64,000 bases of DNA from Scatophagus argus (taxonomy: Eukaryota; Chordata; Actinopteri; Scatophagidae), in assembly GCF_020382885.2 (NCBI RefSeq), contig NC_058504.1, positions 4,603,019 through 4,667,018 of the forward strand, in the 5' to 3' direction. The translations under genes and the position numbers were made by a program. Positions 1-22,652 of this stretch are shown here, in pieces (the first letter of the stretch is position 1; each line of letters opens with the position of its first letter). The notes under the pieces were generated by a model. The model ran no database searches and had not been told where the DNA came from. It saw only the letters and a program-made list of their open reading frames with translations.

Positions 1-9852
<9,852 letters not shown>

Positions 9853-10194
9853 TTTGGAGAATTAGCACGGATTTGGGGTGTTTACTAACATATATTCATT
9901 GCGTTCAGTTGAACCACATGCGAAGCAAAGTTGCTCCAGTACCACACGTGGGACCGTCGTACCAAACTCAGACGACAGGGGAGACACTAATGCAGATAAA
10001 GCAGGTTTTTATACAAAGCCAGTGGATGCTTTACTTTTAAAATGACAAATTAGGTGTGAAAATTGAAAATAACTCGACGTTAAGTGCAGGTGAGGAGTAG
10101 TCTGTCCACAAAATACAAACTGATGTGATTTTTCTCTCCCCTCTTCTGAGCACACATGGTTTGTCCCTCCCAGAAGCCTTCAGTGTGTAACAAT
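9853..10194. promoter_or_regulatory. Bidirectional promoter between POLR1A and PTCD3
   Basis: The two divergent start codons are 342 bp apart, so both 5' UTRs and the core promoters share this interval. It contains a canonical E-box CACGTG (9945-9950), the site type bound by MYC/MAX and USF. At its right edge the sequence AATATGGCGGC places a YY1-like ATGGCGGC element over the PTCD3 start codon (10195). No TATA box is obvious at a convincing distance from either gene, which fits a housekeeping pair. Factor occupancy is inferred from motifs only. Confidence 0.75.
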
Positions 10195-12812
10195 ATGGCG
10201 GCGCCCAGTAGGCACGTAGGGCGTTATTTCCAACGAAACGGCCGATTTTTGCTAAATAACATCGAGCAGTTATGGGGTCACAGGTAAGAAAAGTTCCACA
10301 GCTATGTTTTTAACCAGAATGTTAATAAATCCACATTATTGTCATTTAATTTTGGTCGCTCCATGAGCCTGACAGCTGCAGCTAGCATCACTGTACAGGA
10401 GGTCACGTCTTCACGAAGCGAACTAATATCACTGCTGCATAGGTTGCCAAATCGTTTGCTTCTGAAGCAGATGCAAGTTACTACAGGGATGTAAACAATG
10501 TTTTACCTCAAAGTCTTTATTCTGTTTATCGAATACGATCGTAGAGGCGACTTTTACAAAAGGACAAGTAATGTCTGTGAGTCATCCACATTGAGTACTC
10601 ACCTTTTCGGGTGATAGTGATTTCATACGCTGTTGATTATTGTTTGCAGCTATGGTGTTTGTCCTGATGTTATCTTGGCCACGTCCTCCCTCAACATTAT
10701 TGTTTATTGATCTTAGATAATCGATATTGTACGAGCATTAAGGGGTTTTATGACTTGTTTCAGTATTAAAACAGTAAGTAATCAAAATTTGTTTTTGTTT
10801 TATTTTTTTCCAGGAGTTTTGGTTGGACCTCAGCTGTATTACAACAGGCTGCAGAAGCTCTTAAAGGTAATTCGACTCTTACCTTTTCTTAAAGGTAACA
10901 GAAAAAGGTAAAGGAATAAAGTTTTTGATCATCGCAGAAACGCTGCTGTGAGTACAGATATTATTAGTGTAAGAAAATATAAGGCCAGCTTAAGTGTAGT
11001 CAGTTTTGTGCTAAAAGCTTGAATATGAATGCATTCGATTTAGGAGTGCAGAGTTTTCATGCAGTACACTTAAATGATAAGTGTGCTGATATATTTTTTA
11101 TATTGTTGTTAGACAAATCCCAGAATGAATCGATTCTACTAACGGGTGTTGCCTGTGAAGTCGAATATACGGAGGATATAGTTTACTTCTCTGTCCAAAA
11201 ACACATCAGTGAGTCACGTTTTGTTGTGGGGTGAAATGTTCCTAGATTAAGAACAGCATTGACACTGTGGTTTAATGTGAGCTGATTCAACATATGCCAC
11301 CATGCAGCAATGAGTATTAATCCACAGCTTAAATTAGTCCCCAGCAAATGCACCATTTACTCCACTGAGGAATGTTTGCTCAAAACCAAAGTGCACAGCA
11401 GTTTTACACGATAATTTAGCCTTAAGAGGGTTGGAAGTAGGAAAGTATTGAGAGGTGGACAAACACATTGTTGGTTTTCATCTTCTTGTTATTTACAACA
11501 AAAGGGCTGATCCTTATAATAATTATATTCATTGAAACATTTATTGGAAAATGTCAAGATTTAGAAGAGGACGTCCGTTACATGAAATATATTATTTACA
11601 AGCTGTGATCAGTAATTTATTGTAAAATATCAGTGACACTAAAATCACACCTTTTTCTTAATGTTGTTGCAGAATCTACAGAAACTGTTGTCATCCCCAG
11701 GAAGAAAACATGGTATGTGTCCACGTCAGCTGTAACATGACTTGTTGAGGTTTCACACACTGCAGTCAACACTGTGCACTCAATAGTACAAGAAAGCTCA
11801 TTTAAGTGGTGGTAATTTAAATAAAATAAAGTTTTAAATCACATCAGGCACATGTTGAAGTTTGCACAAACAGGACTGTCACTTCTAATCAAACAGGAGC
11901 AAGGAAGCAGTGCTGGAGGCTCTGGCTTTGACTGTCGGCAAGGTGAGAGCTCCTTCACATCCTTCTGATTCTAGTGTGGAGCTTTCAGAGTAGACCTTTA
12001 CTTTCTTATCTGTTTGTTTGTGTGTGTCATCCTTTATTGTTTTCTTTCTCCAGGATCCTACAGCATATCCCTACCAGTTCCAGGATGACCCGTACCTCTC
12101 TCCCAGGACCGCTGTTGAGTTTGTACGTTTAAACTTTATACTGACTATTGCGTTACTCAGCTGTTCTCATTTCTTCATCAGGTATTGTGCAAATAATCTG
12201 AAATATTTTGCCAACGTTTATTCAGTATTTTACACAAAACAAACTTCAGAGTTTTTACCTTGTATTCACCGTAAACAAAATGATGAAAACTCAGATAAGC
12301 CTTTATTTATGTTTAGATATGTCAGGAAAAGTGCAGATGTAGTTAACATTAATGGCTGCAGTTCATTGAGGTTGTTAGTTCACATCTGTGATGTTCCTGC
12401 ACTCTGAGAAAGTCTGTCCTTTAACATGTATTTCTACTTTATTTTACAGCAAGCTAAATTCATTCATATTTGCTTTTGTTTACAACTTTGTTTAGACACC
12501 CACTTTGTGTTTATTATAACGCCCCGGATGAGAATACATCAAGTGGTGGTCGAGTACAATACCAGTAAAGCAAAAACATGAAGTGGTATTGATTGATGAT
12601 CAAAGTCAAAAATCTTTGCTGTAGTTGCTGTAACTTTTGGGCTGATGGGCTGAGTTTGCATGTTTTGTAACTGATGTGTCCTTGTCCCTCCTTCCCTCTG
12701 CAGAAGATGTACTCACTCTCTCAGGAGAGCGGCAGGTCTGCGGCCAAATACTTTATCAACAGCAATCCCAAGTTTTTCACCAAAGACTTTGCTGAACCAC
12801 ATATACCAGTAA

Positions 12813-12849
<37 letters not shown>

Positions 12850-15800
12850 TCTGAGTGCACACACATAGTGGGACAGTCGTGGATCAGCGGTTAGGGTGTC
12901 GGACCCGTAACCGGTGGATCGCTGGTTCGATTCCCCGTCCCGGTGTCCATGGCTGAGGTACCCTTGAGCAAGGTACCTAACCCCCACTGCTCCCCGGGCG
13001 CTGCACACGGTCGCCCACTGCCCCGGGTTTGCTGTGTGTGTGTGCACGTCACTTGGGTGGGTTAAATGCAGAAAACAAATTTCGTTGGAGTGAGTTCCCT
13101 CCAATGACAAAATATGTCACTTTCACTTTCATAGTGGAATATATCCTCACAGGTGTGTGTAACAAAAAGGGCTAGTAGGACTGTAGCTTTACTGTCATAG
13201 GAAACAAATCATGTTTGGTTCAAAACACCTTTCACAGAATAGAATTATTTAGCCGTGTTCTGTGTGGGTGCATAGTGTCTGATGCCAGAGACTGTGCCAC
13301 TGCTGCTTGAGGAGGTGAGCGAGGAGGCTCTGAAGGAACGAATCAACTTGAGGAAAGTTGCAGCTGCTGTTGACCTGTACGATCAGCTGCTGCAAGCTGG
13401 TGAGAGCGCATACACATGCACGCGCACACATTCTGTTATTGGATAGCTGCTTTAATTAACTGTGTCTGTCCAATTAAATTCTTCCAGGCACCGCAGTCTC
13501 AATGGAAACGACTCATGACCTGTTAAACTTGATCAGCTTCTATTGTGACAGAGACCCTGTCCAGGACTCAGAGCCGCAGCTTGAGGACATGGTGAGTCAG
13601 ACCTGATCCAAACCTCAGGGCCACGGTCAGAGACAAAAAACAAAGAGTGTTATTCAGGTTACAACTGACGAAGGAAACAAACAAATAATCATTAGAGAAT
13701 TTGAATTTCTGAGCTTTGACATTTAATTGGTTATCACGGTAGCTCCAATTAATTTTCTAGTCATCAATTAATTGACCCATCATAGCAGCTCAATACACAA
13801 TATACTCAAAGTGGAAAGTAAAATAATACACTGGATGCATTCAACCAGAAACATCCAACACCTTTGAGATGAAGTGAAATGGAGATTGTGAGCCAGGCCT
13901 TTTGGTCCAACATCAGTGTCTGACCTCACAAATGCTGTATTGCATGAATGGGCACAAATTCCTACAGAAACAAAAAACAAAGTCTTGTATAAAGCCTCCT
14001 CAAAAGAGCTGTCTATGTGTTTAGAATGCAAAGTCATTAAAGTCCCTGTTGGTGCAATGGTCCCCCAATACTTTTGTCTATATAGTGTATTCATGTGTTT
14101 ACTTCAGTATGTGCTTGTGTGTTTTCAGGAGGGATCAGGAGAGGAGGTGAAGAGAAAGAAAGCGACGTTCCCCCGGGCAGCAGACTTCATTAAACCCACC
14201 TGGAAGGAAAACAACAACGCAGAGAGAATCTTTAACCTGCTGCCCGAGAGAGACACACTGTGTTACTCCGCTCTGATCAGAGGCATGGTGATGGTATGAA
14301 CACATTCACGCTTGATGTTACTTACACATGTTTGTTAAGAAGGTGCAGCTGAATCGTCAGAGTGTTTACTGCGGCATCTAGATGTGCATATGTTTGTTTG
14401 TCTCTCCCCAGCACAGAGCCTATGCAAAGGCCTTTAGCTTGTACACAGACATGCTGAACAACAGACTGACCGGTGAGTTGAAAGAGACAATAGCTCATTA
14501 GATATACTGTATAAAACACCGTTTTAAAGGTAGTATTTAGAGTTGTAGTATTTTTTTGCCATTGCTTTAAAACTCATTTTGCATTTTAAAAAACTTTAAC
14601 ACGCACAGTATGCACGTCATTTGAAAAAAAAGTTGAGGATTGTATGTCATGCAGTGTCCCTATTGTTTTACTATGTTCTTTTGATCTTCCCACAACCTAG
14701 GTTTGTTTGGTAGATCTATTTATCTATCTATCTAGAAAATACATATATAACCTGCTTTTGACCTGTCAGTCACTGTGTTTTTCTCAATAGTGTCATTAGA
14801 TGGTGGCAAAGAATTACATTTTCAAATGCTATGAATTGTTCCTTTAAATTTAACCTATGACTAGCATGTGCGTTGTTTTCCTTCCCTGTTGAAAGAGGAT
14901 TAATAATTCAGCCTTCTGTTTCCAGCCGACGTCCACACTTTCAACGCTCTGATCTCAGCAGCTCCGGATGTCAGAGATAAATACAACGAGAGATGGGAAG
15001 TCATCACTGTAAGATCCTTTTTCGCCGTTTCACTCACTGTGACAGAGCTTTTTCACAGATCTGAAATACGCATCGCTAAGAAACGACGTCTTTCTGCAGG
15101 ACTTGCTGAACCAGATGAACCAACAGAATGTTCGGCCCAACCTGCTGACCTTCAACAACGTCCTCAAAGCTCTGAAACGCTGCGGCTTTTTGGCCAAATC
15201 GCACGCCGTACACACTCTGAAGGAGATGAAGGCTGTGGGAATAGGTGCTCACAAACACACTCACGTGGCAGTACAGTGAGTCTGTGCAATAAATGTGTGC
15301 AACAAATAATAGTGTTTTGTTAAATATCTACTTTGTGTGTGTGTGTGTGTGTTCAGTTCCCAGCCTGGCCTCCTACAGCCACCTCCTGTCAGTCTTTTTC
15401 AAAGCAGGTAAACAGGCAGTGAACATTTGCGATTAAGTCGCTGCTGCTGTTGTCCGCGTGCTTGAGTTGTGTTAAACGTTTGTTTCCTCTCCAGGCTCTT
15501 CTGTCAAGAGCAACACTGACATTTTACAGCAAGTGTTGTCAGAGTTGGTGGGAACCAGCTTCACCTGCCAGGACCCTGATGACGGTACGTTGGGGTATAT
15601 GTGTGTAATGGGCTGACGGAAATTTGGGAAATAAATCTTATTTCAGCTTATGTAAAATGAAAATATCAGACGTGGATAATTGTTATGACCGTAACAAAAC
15701 AAAGAGATTAATCTGTGAGAATTTGACTTTTAATACTGACTTTTTTTTCTCTTTCTTTTTCTTAAAAGCCTCTTTCTTCATGACTGCAATGAGAGTGGTG

Positions 15801-17828
15801 AGTCTTTTTTATTCCTTACTTTATATAAATATTTATCACAAATGGGTTCCTGTAGAGAGCAAGTCCTTTTTTTTTTAGAACTCTGACATTCTTAAATTAA
15901 AAGTTTGTTATTCAAGGCATTTTTTGTAAAGTGCACACATGTTACTGTTGAAATATCACGTGCTCTACTTAGCTTCTTATTCCACCGATCCTGCTTTCTT
16001 TTTCTGATTTCACATACTTTTCTAAACTGTTTTCAGCTGTTTTTAATCAATAATGTCTGGTTTTGACAGTTTTGTTTATATCAATAAATTAAGATTAATT
16101 AAGAGATTGATTAGATAAAATTGGAAATCCCGGCTGCATTTAAGTCCTAAATTAGCCCAGTCTTGTGTCTCCAGGTGTACGTGCGTGTCCACTTAACCCG
16201 TTTTTCTCTCTCTGACGGACAGTGTGTGGAAAACAAAGATCTGGAGATGGGTTATAAGGTCCAGAGTCTGGTAGAAGTTGGAGACAACTGGAGGCTTCTG
16301 GGAGATTCCTACCAACAGACTCTTTATTAGTGAGTAACAACCTTTCACCAACATAAAACACATTCCCTGTACCTCCTCTGCTCAGGCCTCAGAGTGCAGG
16401 AAACAACTGGGAGGTTCTGGGAGACTCTGGGCAACCGCATGTGAGGTTTCGATCATGTGTTTATGAGCCTCAACCTGAAGTGTAGTGATCAGTAATGTAG
16501 ATGAATTTCCACATTTGTGTCTCTCTCCTCCAGTGGTCGATTCTTCAGCCTGCTGTGTATGATGGAGCACTTTGACGTGGTGTTGAAGTGGTACAGGAAA
16601 CTCGTTCCCTCGGTCAGTACGCCTCTACATGACTGTGGTGCTTCTCCAGACCATGTAGCATGTTATCTGAAGAGTCAGGAATACCTTATGAGTAGAGATG
16701 CACCGATCGACTGCCCGGGGACCAAAATTGGCAAAAATTGGTATCAGCAGGTCAAACTTACTAAAAAAAGTCACAAACCGGAAACGTTCGAGAAATTTGC
16801 AATCGGTGCACCTCTACTTCTAAGACGATATAAGCTGCAGCCAGTATATCACTGCATCACTAACTCCCTGTCATCATGACACACTTTTCTACAGTGTAAT
16901 AGTAGGGTATTTTGTGAAGATTTTTTGCTTGAAGATGTATGCTTGTATTATCAGCAAAAGTACTCAATGTGCAGTAAAATGTTGCCTATCACTGTTTTAC
17001 TCCTACGTCTGATGCTTTTGGATTAATGTGCGTCACACTCCATAAGATCCTCACATGTTTGTCCGATAATGCGAAAGGATTTTAAAATAGTTTATTTGAC
17101 TTCTGTCATCACTTAAAGGAGCATTTCATCCTTCAGTTTATCACAAATACTGAAGATGAACACATCTGGACATACACAGTTTTCGCTGAATTGGAATTGA
17201 AAAATTGTCATCTAAGGCTGCCAGACAAATAGCAGACTTAAAGACTTGTCATGTCAGATTTCTCTAATCATGATCATGAACATGTGTGAAAGGAGAAAGT
17301 GAAGTGGATACTTAACTGTTAAACATAAAAAAAAATGTATGTAATAAGCTGTAATTTTGATTGTGCTTTGTTTCCAGTCGTATTACCCAAACCCTCAGGG
17401 AATGAAAGAGCTGCTGCAGGCCATGGACATGGAGAGCCGCCTGGACCTGCTGCCCACGATATGGAAAGGTGAGCTTCACGATAATGTCACACAATCATTC
17501 AGTAGATGGCCTGACTGGTTGATGGCTCAGAAAAGGCTGACCTTCAGTTAATGACAGACCGTGTTTACATAGCAACCCTGAACCTTTACATTTCACCCCC
17601 AAGTGTTCCAGACACTTATGTTGTGAATCTGCTGTACTCCCCCTCTTTCCAGATATCTGCACATTGGGTCACGATAATAAGTCTGATCTGGTGGAGGAGA
17701 TGCTCAGCCTGATGTCCAGAGACCAACATAGTCCTGAGGTCAGTAAGACCTGGACACAATGACTGCTATCACTGATTTTTTTCTGTACGATTCCTATTGT
17801 GTTTTGTTGGTGACACACTGACGGCCAG

Positions 17829-17879
<51 letters not shown>

Positions 17880-19405
17880 TGTGTATGTGTGCAGATTCAG
17901 GAGTCTTTTGCAGTGTGTGCTTTGGATGTAAAGCGAGTGTTCAGTGGAGACACAGGGAGGCCCAGTCTGGAGTGGAGCAGCTCCTCCCTTTCGCACATCA
18001 CCACCCTGCTGCTGCGAGCCAACAAGACCCAAGAAGCCTGGTAAGAAAGAAGGCCTCTGCATCTGTCTGTCTGTCCGTCCATTTACAAAAGAGCTTTTTC
18101 TGCCAAATGATGTTAAAGTGAAAGCATCTGACTTCCCCTCTTCTTGTTTTTTTTTTTTGCAGGGAAATGCTGGAGCTCTTCAAATCCAACAACAGAGTTC
18201 CTCAGTGAGTCTCTGCCCTGAACTACAAGCACAAAGAAGGAAATCACAGTAATTGTGACAGTGAAAAATTTTATGTTTACCACATCGAAAGTGTTCAACC
18301 GACCATCTTCAAGTTAATCACTTCTTAGGAAGTTACAGGCACAGAAAACACTAGTGTGTCACTTAAATGTTCACAACATCCTCTAAGTGGTTATCAAAAG
18401 TAGTGAACGTGGATTTATTTTGTCGCCAGCATCTGAAACTTGTTATGTCAGAAGGTTTCAACAGAAACTGTCAATAATAAGAGTGTAATTGCTCATATTC
18501 ATGCACATAGTTGAGCATCACATTCATTAATGCAGGTGAGTCTGGATGTAATTATGAAGTGTAAGTTTGCTGCAGTGGCTCCCGTTCAAAGCTGTTTCTT
18601 ACCTCGTGTTTCCTGCTGTGTTTATTCTCCAGTGAGCAGCTATTGGAGGACTTCCTGTCCGTGTGTCATAGCAATGGCTCTTCCAAGAGAGCTGTGGAGC
18701 TGGTTCAGCTGTCCTCAACCTTCTGTCTGTCTGCAACACCAAGGCTGGCCAAGCGAGCGCTGGCTGAGTTTGATCTGACTGAAGACCAAAGGTGAGGAGG
18801 ACAGAATTGTAGTATGACAGCAGGAAACGTGTTTCCATCTAGGACAAATCACTGACAAATCTGACATCTGGTATAATGGGTGGTATAATGGGTGAAAAAG
18901 GAGCTCACTCAATCATTTGCATCTGTTTTACCACTAAGACACGACAGGAAACGTATGAACCAACTATTAACAACGTAGAACTGCACCAGGAAATCCATGG
19001 CTGCCTGAAAAACCTTGCGTGGTTTCCAGATCTATAACAGTCGTGTGTAACATCCATCCATCCATCCATTTTCTATACCGCTTATCGGTCAGGTTCGTGG
19101 GAGTTGTGTGTAACAAAAAAGGGAAAAGGATTCAATCTATACTGTTTTAAACCATCTTTTCTGTGAGACGTTTTCTTCCCCAGCAGCTCCTCATAGTACC
19201 CTTGAAGCATCGTAGATCAGTGAATTAGATGTGAATTTGAATATTTAGTGTAGTTGCACTGTTGGAATCTACATGGGAAAAGGTTTTAGTAGAATTTCAT
19301 CTCAGTATGGTGTAACATGTGTATTTACTTTTCTGTTCTTGTTTTTCTGTCCTACCCAGAGCCATATTATCTGAATTGGAGTCTGCAGAGGAGCCCTCTG
19401 ATTGA
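10195..19405 (+). CDS. ptcd3: PTCD3: pentatricopeptide repeat protein 3 / mitoribosomal protein mS39
   Basis: RNA-binding PPR protein of the mitochondrial small ribosomal subunit (mS39), needed for mitochondrial translation. Exons: 10195-10283, 10814-10866, 11673-11712, 11897-11942, 12054-12122, 12704-12808, 13276-13399, 13488-13591, 14129-14293, 14412-14472, 14926-15008, 15100-15244, 15357-15407, 15495-15584, 15769-15797, 16223-16329, 16534-16612, 17378-17468, 17653-17738, 17895-18040, 18163-18204, 18633-18791, 19360-19405. The join is 2,010 nt (669 aa plus stop; human about 689). The N-terminus is basic and nearly acid-free ([18 protein letters not shown]), fitting a mitochondrial presequence. 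Recognisable blocks: [70 protein letters not shown] (PPR-type), [10 protein letters not shown] poly(A) signal AATAAA is at 19500-19505. Head-to-head with POLR1A. Confidence 0.95.
12814..12848. repeat. (CA)n microsatellite just after PTCD3 exon 6 donor
   Basis: Uninterrupted CA dinucleotides begin 5 nt downstream of the GT donor at 12809. In the transcript this is a CA repeat near a 5' splice site. Confidence 0.95.
12864..13137 (+). mobile_element. Full-length tRNA-derived SINE with 8-bp target-site duplication, PTCD3 intron 6
   Basis: The element spans 12872-13129 and is flanked by the direct repeat CATAGTGG at 12864-12871 and 13130-13137, the duplication made on insertion. The head looks like a tRNA, with an A-box-like GTGGATCAGCGGTTAGG and a B-box GGTTCGATTCC, together an internal RNA polymerase III promoter. 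The middle has CCCTTGAGCAAGGTACCTAA, also seen in the SINE at 22.65 kb; the 3' end is a pyrimidine-rich CACTTTCACTTTC tail. The exact duplication suggests a fairly young insertion. Confidence 0.88.
13818..14089 (+). mobile_element. Decayed Tc1/mariner fragment in PTCD3 intron 8
   Basis: The right end, CAATACTTTTGTCTATATAG-TGTA, matches the well-known terminal inverted repeat type of teleost Tc1-like elements. Upstream, frames read transposase C-terminal fragments such as [15 protein letters not shown] and, in another frame, [16 protein letters not shown], with stops and frameshifts between. The left terminal repeat is not evident, so the copy is 5'-truncated or eroded. It is inactive. Confidence 0.75.
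16693..16816. mobile_element. hAT-like MITE in PTCD3 intron 17
   Basis: Terminal inverted repeats TAGAGATGCACCGAT (16693-16707) and ATCGGTGCACCTCTA (16802-16816) pair with one mismatch. The flanking octamers CTTATGAG and CTTCTAAG agree at 6 of 8 positions, which would fit the 8-bp target duplication of hAT transposition after some mutation. The 94-bp interior has no coding capacity. Family placement is inferred from the TAGAGATGCACCGAT terminus type. Confidence 0.7.
17830..17894 (+). repeat. (TG)n microsatellite leading into PTCD3 exon 20 acceptor
   Basis: About 23 TG units (17830-17876), then TTTGTGTGTATGTGTGCAG, end directly at the 3' splice site of exon 20 (17895). The usual polypyrimidine tract is replaced by the TG repeat. 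Confidence 0.95.
19049..19107 (-). repeat. Short LINE 3'-end relic (CCATCCATCCATTTTCTATACC type)
   Basis: The CCATCCATCCATCCATTTTC stretch followed by TATACCGCTTATC is the reverse complement of a very common teleost non-LTR element tail that ends in GGATGGATGG repeats. The fragment in intron 22 of PTCD3 is only about 60 bp. Assignment to an L2/Maui-like LINE is from memory. Confidence 0.55.
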
Positions 19406-19499
19406 AGTGGACGATAGTGAGTGAACCACTGTGATGCCGATCCATTGATACGAACATCTGACAAACCCATGCAGAGTGTACTTGTTTTGTTATCTGTGT

Positions 19500-19505
19500 A
19501 ATAAA
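19500..19505 (+). terminator. PTCD3 poly(A) signal AATAAA
   Basis: Canonical hexamer 95 nt after the PTCD3 stop codon, followed by a TG-rich stretch (CTCTTTTGTGTGTCAG) that can act as a downstream element. Confidence 0.85.
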
Positions 19506-22161
19506 AATATATGTCGCATAAATCAAAATCCTAACCTTCCCAGTGCTCTCTTTTGTGTGTCAGCTAGAGGCCGCTGTTTCTCCTGCTTCAGGCGATTGTG
19601 AAGTAGCTTATTTCAAATATTTCAAATTCAAATTTTATACCACAGTGGTCATATTTTACAGCTTCTTTCCCAGTTTATATGCATTTGATGATTCTTTTCT
19701 GCTCACACTGTTTGTTGCTTTTATGAAGTACAATTTTAAAAGTCAGGAGAGAGGAGCATCTTAAGGCCATAAAAACTTCATTTGGGAAATATCAGCGTCA
19801 GACTCACTTTCATGTCCACGGTAGGGGGCAACTGTTGCCTCCACAACACACGAAAAGGCACAACGCAAATTTCTCCTACTGATAACTGACCAACCCCCCC
19901 AAATTGCTGCATATGTGATACATTTAAAGGGCCTGAAATGCTCGTGTTGAGACATTTTATTGTCTCATATAACCCTGCCAGACAGCCAGCAAGGTCAGAG
20001 GAAGAAACATACATATAGACAGAGTGGTGTGTCTGCAGATGCAGGTATACACTGTGTGTGTTTTTTGCAGACTGAGGATTTTATACAATACATGTCCAGA
20101 GAAGACAGGTACCAGAGGTGTGAGGAAATGTTTTAATTAAACACATGATGACATATAGTATAAGTGTGCATGTGTATGCATGCTGACAATAAGTGTGGGT
20201 GGGTGTGTATGCGCAAGCCTGTACAGGTGTATGTGTCTCAATCAAAATGTCTTTTCTTCAACCAATCATCAGCCGAGCTGGCGGCACGACCAAATAAGGG
20301 CAAGTGAGTTAGAGTGAGTGAAGGAGGGGGGGCACTTTAAGATGGGTGTGGCCTGGGAATGGAGTGTATTGTTCTCCAGAGGACCTACTTAAATCCACAC
20401 ACACTCTCACACACAAATGTACTTCTTGATACACACTGATAAACACACCATCTACTGCCACTGCCCAATACCATGGGAAAACACACTTACTGTTCTGTGA
20501 TTTGCTCTCACACACACCTGCTTTGAAAAGACTGCAAAAAGAGCATAAAGTTGTTTTTTTCCTCCACCCATTACGAAGGACATATCCTTAATTTGTTCTA
20601 GTGTTAGTACTTTTTTATTTTTATTTTTCTTGTAACACACTTTGATGTTTGTAATACTGTGAGACTTGGGTGATGCTTCACAGTCACCCCCTCTATGAGA
20701 AGCACTGGAGGTTTAACTAAAGATTAGAAATGGGACAGCCTGAGAGACCTGGCATAATGGGACAAGTGTAAAGTTACCAACAACAATGGGGAGTCTGAGT
20801 CGCCTGCATGAAAGACAAACACATCACAAATAGTTTGTGTTCTGCAAAAACACTGGAAGTAGCCGGTCACAAGCATTCCTCTCTCCCACTCCTTGATGCA
20901 GGATGAATGTACTGTACTGGAGTGGAGGTCAGAGGTCAAACCTGTTCGCAAACACAGGATGTGATGGAACATCTTCGAATGCTTTTAACACCTCTCCCTC
21001 CTGTTGCTTTTTAAACATCTCTTACTTGATGTTGAGGTTAAAACAAAGTCCAGTTTTCTGGGGTTTTGGAGTAAGAAAGTGATCATTTTCTTCTCTTTAA
21101 AGTTACTTGCTGAGGGAAGAAGAGAACGGGAATGTGCTGGTGGGAGGAGGAAGCAGAAGGAGGTGACGGTGACAGCAGAGGAAAGGGCATTAATGAAGCT
21201 CTAAACTCTGGCAGGGTAACGACTTACCTCTGTTGAAAATCAGTCATTTTAGGCACAGTGTGCTGAGAGGTTCACTGTTTAAGTCAAACTGCGTATTGTT
21301 GCTCAATCTGCCCATGACAGGCTTTCATGGTGGCTGACAGCTATAACTGGCAGCCAGCACTGCCAATCCCACACACTGGAAACAGCAAAAGATGAAAATT
21401 CTTCAGACTTCAAGTCATACTGGCATTTATTCTGAGCTTACCACATTATTTCATCTGTAACAAGAGCTTTCAGGCTGAGTACCAGCTTAAATCCCACCGT
21501 TATTGACCTTTAATGTCCCTCTACACCCACAAGCTATGTGGTACATGCTCTCATCATAGATGCTGTGGAGGTCTTTAGAGCAGATTTTTTTATTATTGAT
21601 CTGTTCTGTTCAAGCAGAAGCAAGTACGACTTGGTAAAGGATACTGTGCCTTACACCATTAACCACAAACCAGACCATCCTACTGTCACTTTATGAGTAT
21701 GACTGTGTCAGCAAAGAAATATTTCCAAATATGTGCTCATTTGGAAAGCATGCGATGAGATTTGATTTATATACTCACCCATGTTAGTTTCCTAAATCAC
21801 AGGTCAGTGCTGAAACACAGAAGTGTTTCCCATGCACACTGCATCCATGGTTTATACAGTCTATGCCTTAAATTAATCTTTGTACTGTTACTTTAATTGG
21901 ACTGTTTCTGTAATGAGTTCAAGCTGAGATGTGAAGATTCAGTCAAGGTTAACTGAATAATTGCTAGATCGGATCCCAGGGTGTGAGAAGTTATTTTACA
22001 GGAAGTGTTACCTCGGTGATTCGTGGGAGTGTAATGCAGCTTGATAGTTAATGAATGTTAACCTGCGTAAGCACACACCCCAAACAAACATGTATTTATG
22101 TTGTTCTTTATAATATTAATATGGATGGGGGTCAGACTTTGCACACAGCAGCAGCTTGTGT

Positions 22162-22164
<3 letters not shown>

Positions 22165-22205
<41 letters not shown>
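22165..22205. repeat. (TG)n microsatellite, intergenic
   Basis: About 20 uninterrupted TG units between PTCD3 and the plastin gene. Confidence 0.95.
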
Positions 22206-22207
<2 letters not shown>

Positions 22208-22652
22208 GTTTATGAGTCATAGTGTGAAAAGTGTGTGTTTAAAAGATTCACTGCATCTTGTCAAAACTGCTCAGTGATCAGTGTTTCGGTCTCTCTGTCC
22301 CGTCAGTAGCTCTTTCTCTCTCCATTTCTTCCCATCCACATATTTTTCACACACATTGCTGAGGAGCGGAGGAGCAGCCAACAATAGTGAATTAGCCAGC
22401 AGTTTATTTGGCTTGCTGACACACTATCAGTGTTATCACATGAGCCAGTTGTCAGCTTCCAGGCCTGGTCAAGCACCAGCAGACAGAATCCAAGGTCTTT
22501 CTGTTGCTGTATTCACATGGGAACACAAATCGTCAGCTGTGGTCTTTGTCTCAGTTTAACATTTGACTACATTCCATTAGCCATTGAATTTTATGTCTGG
22601 GTTGTTTTTAAAATTGCACTCAGGAATTTAATTCAATATAGATTATTATCTT

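Noticed and set aside
11019-11234. 71-codon frame between PTCD3 exons 2 and 3
   Set aside because: Not needed for phase, not similar to PTCD3; exons 2 and 3 join in phase without it.
13916-14299. Single 127-codon frame as one gene
   Set aside because: It is a Tc1-like relic followed by intron and then the genuine PTCD3 exon 9 in the same frame by chance.
17769-18062. Frames encoding poly(Thr-His) or poly(Cys-Val)
   Set aside because: Translation of the (TG)n/(CA)n microsatellite running into PTCD3 exon 20 in the wrong frames.
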